A DNA stretch of 64,000 nt from Apostichopus japonicus. Its lineage: Eukaryota; Echinodermata; Holothuroidea; Aspidochirotida; Stichopodidae. Under the pieces are notes generated by a model, which was given only the letters and a program-made list of their open reading frames with translations, did no database searches and was not told the origin of the DNA. The stretch spans positions 17,756,398 to 17,820,397 of the forward strand of contig NC_092577.1 of the NCBI RefSeq assembly GCF_037975245.1. Reading direction: 5' to 3'. Below are positions 55,555 to 64,000 of this stretch, piece by piece (positions within the stretch are counted from its first letter, which is position 1; each line of letters starts with the position of its first letter). The translations under genes were made by a program, and so were the position numbers.

Positions 55555-57261
55555 GGTTCCTTGCTTTAGCAAAAGGAACCTAAGTAGTCAGGTTGGCGTG
55601 TGTGTGTGTGTGTGTGTGTGTGTGCATCTGTGACACTTGCTTGGGTACGCTCTATCTCAATAAGGGAAAGTTGGATTGAGGCCAAACTTGGACTATAGAT
55701 CCGCCATATGGAGAAGGTGTGCCCTATTGTTTTTGGTGCCCACAAAGGTCACCGAAGGTCAGTTATGGTCCAAAAACCGAAAATATTAAAACTGCAAAAA
55801 CTCCCAGTGCCAATGTGTGACAAGATTGATATTTTGGGATAAGTTGTGAACTGGTCAGGGGAGCATTTTCAAACTTAACGGTCATGTGATCCGAGGTCAC
55901 CAAAGGTCAATTAATGATAAAAAACTAGTATTTTTGCGATAACTTGAGAACGAAATGTCCGTTAGGGTTGGGAGTTGCTTCAATGTTATCCAATTGTCGA
56001 CTCGCATCTGGGTGACCCTTGACCTCAATTTGACCTCTGGTGACCTTTACGTGTTTTTGGGGATTTTTACAGTTTTGATGCTATTTTCAGATGTCAAAGG
56101 TACCTTCTGATCATAAATGTCAATAGGTTGACCCCGTGTGACCTTTATGTGCGAAGTTATATGGGGTCAAAGTTTTTTGGTCGGAGTTAGGAAATGTTTG
56201 GTTTTGATGCTAGATTTGGATATCAAAGGTACCTTCCGATCAAAAATGTCAATTGGTTGACACCCGTGTGACCTTCGTGTGCGAAGTTGTACGAGGTCAA
56301 AGTTAATTTTCAGACATATAATGCAACAACTCCCAGTTCCAAGGTGTGACATGGTTGATATTTTTGGACAAGCTGCAAATGGTATAGGGGAATATTTTCA
56401 GACTTAACGGTCATGTGATCCGAGGTCACCAAAGGTCAATTAATGTTAAAAAACTAGTATTTTGGGGGCAGAAAATGGGCAAAGAAAAAATATTTGAATT
56501 TGTATACTTTGATGCTCTAATTTAGGTCTCATCAATCAAAAATGTCAATTAATGAGGTCAAAGTTAATCTTCAGACATTTAATGCAATAACTCCCAGTTC
56601 CAAGGTGTGACAATGTTTATTTTTTTGGACAAGTTGCAAATGGTATAGGGGAATATTTTCAGACTTAACGGTCATGTGATACAACGTCACCAAAGGTCAG
56701 CTAATGTTAAAAAAGTAGTATTTTGGGGGGAGAAAATGGGCACACATAAAAAATGTTTGAATTTTTACAGTCATGCTCTATTTAGGTCTCACCGATCAAA
56801 AATGTCAATTGGTTGACCTTCGGGTGACCTTTGTGTGTGACGTTATAATGTATACAAGTTCAAAGTTAATTTTTTTAAATTTAATGCAATTAAATCTCAA
56901 TGGCAAGGTGTGACATGGTTGATATTTTGGGACAAGTTGTCAACGGGGTGGTGGAACATTTTGAAACTTAAAGGTCATGTCATCTGAGGTCACCTATATT
57001 ATCATATCTGTTGACACGCTTGTAGGTCTCTTATATTTCTTACATTTTCGACACCATATTTACATCTCAGAAGTGCCTTTTGATCCAAAATCTGATCACA
57101 TTTTGTGATCACAAAAGTGTTGGCTATAGTGTTGGTTACTTTATGGGAACATGTAGGACCACAATTACTTGGACTATTTGAGCCCAATCTTGCTTGATAA
57201 TATTATGTGTATTGTCATATACCCCAAGCAAGGAACCACAGTGCCCTTGGGCTCTTGTTCT
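55555..57261. mobile_element. Fold-back/MITE-like insertion carrying family R repeats (~1.7 kb)
   Basis: It sits between two parts of the CR1-like LINE. The left end is a hairpin (GGTTCCTTGC-TTTA-GCAAAAGGAACC, 55555-55580). The right end has AAGCAAGGAACC (57226-57237), the inverse of the left GGTTCCTTGCTT, followed by 'gggctcttgttct', which recurs at 30389. The interior repeats a block 'aacggtcatgtgatccgagg' plus 'caccaaaggtca' at about 55875, 56406, 56668 and, diverged, 56968. No coding capacity. The exact right edge is uncertain. Confidence 0.7.
55598..55624. repeat. (GT)n microsatellite
   Basis: Uninterrupted GT run of 27 bp just inside the left end of the fold-back insertion. Confidence 0.95.
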
Positions 57262-58520
57262 ACCGAGCATATTAATCTGCAAGGACTGCTTACTGATTTT
57301 AACTGCAACCTAGAGGTGACTGAGAACGACGTACGTCGTCAGTTTTATAAGTTACATTCATCAAAGGCTGCCGGGCCTGAACATCTCACATCATGGGTAT
57401 TAAAACATCTTCAAAATGGACATGGTTTAATGAAATGGATTATGACGTATCTTACCAACCTTACATAAGTTTGTGAAACTTAGTCCCACCTGCCGTTCAG
57501 ATACTATTATGTCCAATACAGGGGCCCCTCAAGGGACTGTCCTGGCTCCTTTTCTTTTCTCATTATACACGTCTGATTGCAGATCTCTGTCGGAGAGGTG
57601 CCCTCTCATCAAGTTTGCCGATGATACCGCCATGGCTGGAGACTCATTCATGGAAATGATGATAGGGCATACCTCCGCGAAATGCAATCATTCGTGGACT
57701 ACTGTGACTCTGTGACTCTGTGACTTATCTGTGACTGTGACTTATTACAATTAAATGTCTCTAAAACAAAAGAAATGGTGATCAACTTTAAACATAATGT
57801 TATTCCACCACCGCCTGTAAATATTAAAGAGAACGAGATAGAACGTGTGTCTACCTATAAATATTTGGGAGTGGTTTTCAACAATAAATTGACTTGGACG
57901 GATGATGTTGACGTCCTAGTTAGAAAGTTAAATTCGAGATTATATTGTCTGAGAAAAATGTCACTTTTCAATGTGCGTACGGAAATTTTAGATATGTTCT
58001 ATAATGCTAACATCTGTGGTTTGGAGATACTGCCTTATTTGTTGGGGTGGTAACGTTAGTAAGACAGGGATCGTGTTGACAACATCATTAAAAAGCCGAA
58101 ATATTAGTAGGGGGGTCTCAGTCTGCTGTTAATTTTGTCTTCCAGTGTCTCCTACAGTTGAAGCTCAAACTCCGTTTGGGACGACTGTAGTCACCCATTT
58201 CATGATCAACTCCATGACAGATTAATAGATCGGGGCATTGGTAGACTAAGACTTCCTCAACTTAAAGACTAACCGGCACCGCAATTCATTTATCCCTTGT
58301 GCAATAAAACTTTACAACAGCAATTTCAGTCGTTAGGTGGTTGCCTAGTCCTTGAATGGGGTAGGCTTTTTGTCCTTTTCATTGTTTAACTTACCTTCTT
58401 TTACCTTCTTTAGTTATTAATTGTAATATGAATATAGTTTTATATATATTTTGTATTTCTTATATTGTGCGAGTATCGAAATTTCCGATTGTATGGAGCA
58501 ATAAAGTTTTACTTACTTTA

Positions 58521-59020
58521 CTGAATAGAGAATATTTTGCGATCGCTGTGTTTTTAAAGGAGGAGTTTGTATGAAGGAGTATGGACGAGTACAGTTTGTT
58601 CATTAGGCCTATCGCACTACTTTTGCGATTATGAAACTTGTATGTCGATTGACACTTAATTTTGGTGAAACACCAAACTTTTTGATCAGAATTTGCAATG
58701 AATCGCACATAGCGTCGGTATTGATGATTTCATTTACTTCGGAAAGAAGCCTTCCCCAATTCTTTGAAATCACGATGAAATGATCGATCGTTCCGCAACG
58801 TAATTCACGCTAAAACGATAACATTACGATAGTATAAAGTGCCAGTGAAATGATAAACACACTATCACGATATTACGACCACGATGCGACGCCCAATATT
58901 ACGTTAGGTATTTGGTATAGGCGTAATGGAAACGATATTACGATAGACTCCTCATATTTTGTCACGATACACGATGCCACGGCCGATTTAATATGGGCGG
59001 TACTGTAGATTCATGCTGTG
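58521..59020. other. Non-coding, no gene seen
   Basis: From 58780 to 58985 'acgatattacga'-type words recur irregularly. No coding signal. Confidence 0.45.
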
Positions 59021-59440
59021 ACAATTGTTGCATGATGAAAGTTGCACAAGAGGATATCCTTACGTTGAAGGATTCAATATTTCTGATACGTATGTTCTAT
59101 GTATTTGCATTTTTTATGCACTTGTGTTAATGCCCGAGTGAATAACGTGCAGTACACTTTCAAAACATGGCTTTATAGGCCAAAACTTGGGAAGAATGTC
59201 CGATTTCATGTAAAGTTTTCAAAACAGTAATTGCATATCTTGTATGTACTGCAGATTAAAAGACTGTCAATATCAAGTGCAGAAAACTGCTCATGCTACA
59301 ATTTCACAAACTGTTATATTACAATGCGTGCAGCACTTGTAGATGATGATTCCTCTGATTTCTGCAGTAACCAAGTGGAAGATGTGGACTGGATCAACAC
59401 TACAAAGAAAACTTCTAGTCCAGTCAATCTATGATTTAAC
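59021..59440 (+). repeat. Family Z copy containing the empty B1 site
   Basis: 'ttcatgctgtgacaattgtt' through 'ggattcaatatttctgatac', 'gtatgttctatgtatttgca' and 'ttatgcacttgtgttaatgc' matches 38275-38364 joined to 40206-40260 without the B1 element. The coding part (VDDDSSDFCSNQVEDVDWIN) aligns with the family Z frame at 40460-40540, then diverges. Confidence 0.85.
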
Positions 59441-60641
59441 CTTAAACAAATTGCAACAGAATTTATTTCAACGCAAATTGATAGAATAAATTCGTCTGAG
59501 TAAGATACTAAAAATCGACATAAATCGACATTTGCCAAATTCCGAAATTTTGGCTACAAAAAGAGACAGTTTTGTCGATTATACTAATGCTTCTTATCAG
59601 CTACGGTAAACAATTATATAGCCGTTGCCGTGGCTACAACCTACTGCTTACACTCGCGCACGCTCGGTCACGAAAACCTTTGACTTGAGCAAGGATGTAA
59701 CGTTTTTGATTCTTTGCTATCTGTGTGGAATGTTCAGGTAAGGAATAGATGTACATTTTTGTTATACGTAATAGCCATTGCGTTTCTGTAGTTTAAAATC
59801 AATTGAATGTAGCACAAAAAAAAAGAAAATAATCGAAAGAATAGCTTCGCTTAACTGGTGTTAGGCTGTTGTTACACACAAAATACATGTACTGATGTAG
59901 CCTATATCGCTGACATTGGAGGCCTAGTTACGTTTAGACTTGGACCTTATCTAAATTCGAACTCCATGCAAATAGAACATTTGCTGCTGTATATTTTAAT
60001 TTACCACAAGGTTACAAAGAAAACTAACCCCCAACTACCATTTACAAATGCAGTCTGGCTAGTTTCGCACGCAATACGAACGTATAGGCTAGCATAACGT
60101 TAGGCCTAATGTTATTTTAAGCGAATGAACGGTCGATAAAGAACGTAACTTATTCCAATAAGTCTAACTGCATTCGTTAAAACAGCTGTAAAACCATAAG
60201 GTATATAAAACTTGTAAATAAAAAAAGCGATTAAAACAGGCTTAATCTGGGTTGCACTCAAAAGCAAGCCGAGATCACGAAAATTTTGTAGGTACGGATG
60301 CCTTTACGTACCATTAGTAATTACGTACAAATTGTTGGAAAAATGAAGAAATCATGGATTTTCTTTATTGAACCACATTAAGTTTCATTTTTTCATACAT
60401 TAATATTAAGCAAACCATTATTCATTCGGATTCTTTGCGTAACAACCGCATTTTCATCGATGATTAAGATACAATCTGTGTCGTCGTATGCTTTTCACTA
60501 TTTACTCTTTACGGGGTGTGGGGTGTCATTAGGTTGTATCCCTACCTTCATGCTCTATCAGTAACCTAGTGAGTTAAGTAAAGTAAACCTGCACATATTA
60601 TCTTCATTGTACATTTTTGTATGTATTATTTTCTTTATTAG
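59441..60641. other. Non-coding, no gene seen
   Basis: No repeat or convincing frame. 'tttctttattag' before 60642 is acceptor-like for the next coding region. Confidence 0.45.
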
Positions 60642-62391
60642 ATGGACGTGTGCGTCATCTGTCACATTTCTTTTGAAACTGACTGCGACCCTGAAGTGAC
60701 ATTGCAAAAGAAGTTCAAGGTATTATTGAGGCAAGTCAAGAACGTGGTGATGAACTTACCATATTTGTTGGACAGAGGGTTGACCAAAAATGTCGTAAAC
60801 GATATTGCAATAAACGATCCATTGCTAGCGATTTGAAACCAAACGTAGAATGCGGTTTAAAGCGTAAATTACGTTCACAAACTGAACAGTTTTTGTTTGG
60901 TGAACACTGCTTTTTTGTGGACGAAATGCTGAAGTGAACGGTAAAAAAGGTCATCAGGCTTACCCCGTCAAAACCTTTCAATTTCAAAGGAAAATTGAGT
61001 CGGCATGTGTCGACCGCGGCCACGATGACGAATGGGCTAAACAGGTGAAAGCCAAATTTTCACTTGTGAGCGATTGACATGCTGCAGATGCAATCTATCA
61101 GCAGGCATGCAGCGTTAATTTCACAACACACAAGCAGCTTCCAGTCTTTTAAAGGTAATTCTAAGAATAAACGAAGCCCTGGACGTCCCGAAGATGAACA
61201 TCAAGCAGCCGCATTTATGAGAGTTGCGGAATATTTGAAAGAAAATGACGTACAAGCTACTCTAACCGATCTAGTCGAAAAAATTAGAGTTTTGTCCGAA
61301 TCCCTATAGCACTGTATACATGAGGAAAAGGCTACAAGATCACTTTTGGTGATACAATTTGGATAACTGAGGTTAACGGCAAACCAAACGTTGTAACATT
61401 CACAAAGACAGTATGGTCAAGTTTGCAAGAATTTTCAAAGAGACTACAGCATCAAGACGCATTTTCCGAGAAGTTGTTTATAGTAGAGGCTGCTGCAAAA
61501 CTTATCAAAAGCAAATGGAAGCATTGCATTTGAGATATCCATCCTCATTCAAGTGTGTCGTCAACTGAGCACAATCTTCACTTTATTCCTGACAGTTTGA
61601 AACTACTCTTAAACACTTATGGTTGAAAAAGAGAATGATGTGAAAGATTCTTCAATTGGACATGCCCTCATCCAAGCTGCACGACCCAGGGTTTTGATAG
61701 CTCCTCTACAAATTGCATTAGGAATACAAATGCATCACCACTTTGGATCTCGGTTTCTAATAGATACTTTGAATAAACTGGGATTCTGTTCTGAAGTTGA
61801 AAGGTATGAATCGAGCGCAGCGGCAAGCCAAGGAATCCATATGCCACCGATTGGTACAGACCATTTTGTGCAATACGTTGCGGACAATGTGGATCATAAT
61901 GTTATGACCCTTGATGGGCACTGTTCCTTTCATGGTATGGGTATCATTGCGGGAATCACTCCAGGCATCATAAACCAACGAGCTGTAGAAAGGTTATCGG
62001 TAACTACCAAAGAACTCACTACCATATCAACATATTTTATTATACGCGAAAACAGAGTATATTGCCGGAACTGAGTTTCAAAGAAATCAGAGATCTTCAC
62101 TGCGATGATCCAACGTGGAAGCTGGATTTGTTATGGAATGCGCCCCATCAAATCATCAGTTCCAGGGTGGTCAGGTATGATTCAGATGATGCAACAGGGG
62201 GAACACCCAGGGAAATCGTCTGTCTTCTTTTTTCCAATGATAGACATGAATCCGAGTGATAACTCATGCATATATTCTACTTTGAAGTTTGTATGCAATG
62301 AAGCAAGACGACACAACACAAAGGCTATTCTTACTTTCGACCAACCCCTGTACTGGAAAGCTTTAATGATTGTACTTAACTGTGCTTTTTA
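60642..62391 (+). pseudogene. Decayed member of a widespread unnamed invertebrate ORF family, cut by B2
   Basis: Starts MDVCVICHISFETDCD (CxxC). After a shift it reads IIEASQERGDELTIFVGQRV, CRKRYCNKRSIASD and a second Cys motif. Then follow AADAIYQQACSVNFTTHKQL, SPGRPEDEHQAAAFMRV and, after stops, RVLIAPLQIALGIQMHHHFG, GSRFLIDTLNKLGFC, VADNVDHNVMTLDGHCSFHG, PMIDMNPSDNSCIYSTLKFV and TFDQPLYWKALMIV. I recall this motif order from many unnamed, probably transposon-derived, invertebrate proteins; I cannot name the family. At least five frameshifts or stops are present. Coding similarity ends exactly where B2 begins (62392). Confidence 0.7.
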
Positions 62392-64000
62392 CGTGCAAAG
62401 AAACGGACACGGACCAAAGGTCAACAAAACCAAAAACAATCCCAGTCTGTTTAACAAGCACCAAAAACCCAACAGAAATCTCTCTTACCCACAAATGTAT
62501 AAAATATAGCGTTTAACATGACGTGAAAAGGACACGGACCCAAAGGCTAACAGAACCAAAACAATTAATCTCCACAAACCAGCCCCAAAAACCCAACACC
62601 AAACCACAAACAGAAAACCCCCAACCCATATTATGTAAGGACCACACAAATCCCCCACCCCACACAAACAACTAACTAACTCCAAAATTCATCCGGGGTA
62701 CGCCGTCCCGATAGCAGACGACAGGCTTGCGCATTACCTGCGAAATTTTCCCAATACGGGTCTTTTCAAGCCTCTAACAGTATTCCCCCTTTTCTTACGA
62801 GGGAGCAGAGTTCTTAACTCCTCGTCAACCTTGATCGAGTGGACCTCCCTGTCAGGAACAGGAGGTCCACTAGCGACCATCGTGTCCGGTATAGCGGAAG
62901 CGGCTGCGGGTAGGGTGGAAGGGCCACTCGAGTCAATGAGATCAGTGGCCTGTTTTGTCTCATCAAACCAATGGGAGGACTCCTTAGCCACAACTAATAA
63001 GGCTGTAGTGCAGTCCTCCATTGGCGAGTCAGAATCTGGGCCACTTAATGTCTCTTGGGCCGGTTGACTCGGGGCCCGACTAGTATCACCGATAGCGGGC
63101 GTAGCTACCGGTGAACCAGTACAAGCGACATCCTGCGCCGCGTGCCACTCCGCTAGTACCATCTCCGCCGTTTTGTCCTGCTCTGCCTCAGTGGGCAGGC
63201 TGGCAGTCTCGGTAAGTTCGATCAGGGGAGAGGTCGGACACGAAAGGGGGAACAAAGCCTCCATCGGGGCGCTAGTGTCGGACACTGGGGCGATGACAGG
63301 ATCATCATGTGGTACGGTGTCAGAGGCCGGGACAGGGACCGCTGCAACCACGCCCGTAGCCACTCTCGCGGCGTATGAGCGGTCTGGGCATAAACGGGCG
63401 AGATGGCCCGTTTTCCCACACGAGTTGCAAACGATATCCCCTTTACACTCGGCCAGGGTATGCCCAACCTGTAAACAGCGGCTACACCGCTTGTTCGGGC
63501 ACAACCTGGCCTCATGCCCTTCCAGCCCACACCTCCAACAAGTGCGAGGCTGGCCCGGGTATGCAATGTGGGCCCTGTGCCCATTAGCCCACAAGGTAGA
63601 GGGGATATCGGACTTGAGTTCGATTCTAACTCGTCTAGTCCCGGTCTTGACACCTTTACATTCAAGGAATTCCGGCTCCTCGTAGCCGGTCACTTTCCCA
63701 AAACGCCCTAGTGTCCGCACAACAACCTGTTCAGACATGTCCAGAGGGAGATGGAGGACTGTCACCCACACCGAACTGTCATACGGTGTGACCTTCAGTC
63801 CCTCAACTCCCTCCAACACATGGACGCCTCGGACGCGGGCAGCCTCCGAGGTAAACCGTACATCAAAACAATTCATACCCCGGAGAGGTTTACGCTGAAG
63901 CGCGTCAACCTCTCCAGGGACCTTTAAACCAACAGAACGCAAAACTGAAAAAACTTGTACGGGGACGACCTTAGCCTCCCCCGAAAAACTCAACAATACG
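62392..64000 (-). mobile_element. Element B2: ORF1-only LINE, 5' end beyond the window
   Basis: Same 3' terminus (GCACGTAAAAAGCAC), tail dimer and ORF1 as B1, almost identical over the shared length, but inserted at an unrelated site. It differs by small indels: about 20 nt extra after ORF1, and small deletions in the tail. The 5' end and right TSD lie outside the window. Confidence 0.9.
62734..63996 (-). CDS. Element B2 ORF1, CCHC protein, start outside the window
   Basis: Open for 420 codons to the window edge, with no nonsense codon where B1 has one. It begins in this window at LSFSGEAKVVPVQVFSVLRS; by comparison with B1 only about ten residues (from MAARRDS) are missing. Three CCHC knuckles and a basic C-terminus are as in B1. 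An intact ORF1 in an element with no ORF2 suggests selection for ORF1, or very recent insertion. Confidence 0.88.
   Translation of the reverse strand: MLSFSGEAKVVPVQVFSVLRSVGLKVPGEVDALQRKPLRGMNCFDVRFTSEAARVRGVHVLEGVEGLKVTPYDSSVWVTVLHLPLDMSEQVVVRTLGRFGKVTGYEEPEFLECKGVKTGTRRVRIELKSDIPSTLWANGHRAHIAYPGQPRTCWRCGLEGHEARLCPNKRCSRCLQVGHTLAECKGDIVCNSCGKTGHLARLCPDRSYAARVATGVVAAVPVPASDTVPHDDPVIAPVSDTSAPMEALFPLSCPTSPLIELTETASLPTEAEQDKTAEMVLAEWHAAQDVACTGSPVATPAIGDTSRAPSQPAQETLSGPDSDSPMEDCTTALLVVAKESSHWFDETKQATDLIDSSGPSTLPAAASAIPDTMVASGPPVPDREVHSIKVDEELRTLLPRKKRGNTVRGLKRPVLGKFRR

Larger units (their letters stand above)
54890..58520 (+). mobile_element. CR1/Rex-like LINE, decayed, split by a fold-back repeat
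   Basis: The endonuclease-RT linker is TRDAATLDLLYSNVKDAYLS and WNDDALDHLRAKLDCTDWDM at 54900-55250, then (frame change) RDKIEGYFAYNNMKRVWEGM to 55550. After the insertion, SKAAGPEHLTSWVLKHL (57370), GAPQGTVLAPFLFSLY and FADDTAMAG (57500-57630) and YKYLGVVFNNKLTW (57860) follow. About 100 residues that should hold RT motif A are missing between WVLKHL and the GAPQG block. The 3' region keeps RHRNSFIPCAIKLYNS and ends near 'aataaagttttacttact'. Inactive. Confidence 0.85.

Overview
The window is eukaryotic, AT-rich and crowded with transposable elements. There is no operon structure, Shine-Dalgarno logic or compact coding. Short open segments are bounded by GT/AG splice-like sites. Tx1-clade LINEs, a tRNA-derived SINE, P-superfamily, Tc1/mariner and Ty3/gypsy remnants and repeats carrying ATCTCAAGAAGGG and AAAGGTCA motifs suggest a marine invertebrate, most likely a deuterostome such as an echinoderm. 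That placement is inference from element types, not from a marker gene.

Layout. 1-6.4 kb: candidate exons, two of them resembling a ubiquitin-specific protease, interrupted by a SINE-like insertion with a 19-bp target-site duplication (TSD). 9.8-15.2 kb: a decayed intron-containing P-superfamily transposase. 16.0-20.9 kb (minus): a near full-length Tx1-like LINE ('A1') with 12-bp TSD. 21.8-24.6 kb (minus): a three-exon PHD-finger gene, phase-consistent across its introns but broken by a TGA and frameshifts. 25.3-25.8 kb: a 105-bp tandem repeat. 27.0-29.6 kb: a 5'-truncated LINE A copy ('A3') split by a 1.83-kb element with GGTAAA-rich arms. 31.5-35.5 kb: two Ty3/gypsy fragments. 37.1-37.6 kb: the ORF2 end of another Tx1-like LINE ('C'). 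38.4-40.2 kb: a complete 1.82-kb element ('B1') holding only a LINE ORF1 and a 3' tail, with 18-bp TSD. 42.6-48.3 kb: LINE A2, split by a 765-bp MULE-type MITE. 48.3-54.5 kb: small candidate exons (SET fragment, Lys-rich gene end) and a Tc1/mariner corpse. 54.9-58.5 kb: a CR1/Rex-like LINE split by a fold-back repeat. 60.6-62.4 kb: a decayed copy of a widespread unnamed invertebrate ORF family, cut by a second ORF1-only element ('B2') that runs off the window.

How the parts relate. The most interesting theme is LINE parasitism. B1 and B2 lack ORF2 but carry an ORF1 related to that of LINE A. They share a 5' terminal block and the 3' terminus CACGTAAAAAGCAC with it. The simplest reading is an ORF1-only, non-autonomous LINE lineage (analogous to mammalian HAL1) mobilised in trans by a Tx1-like ORF2. 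A paralogous empty site at 59.1 kb confirms the B1 boundaries. LINE A copies also carry a 3' hairpin with a compensatory base-pair change, a candidate reverse-transcriptase recognition structure.

No intact host gene is certain. Most genes here are pseudogenes or isolated exons, and exon calls outside the PHD gene and the P transposase are tentative.
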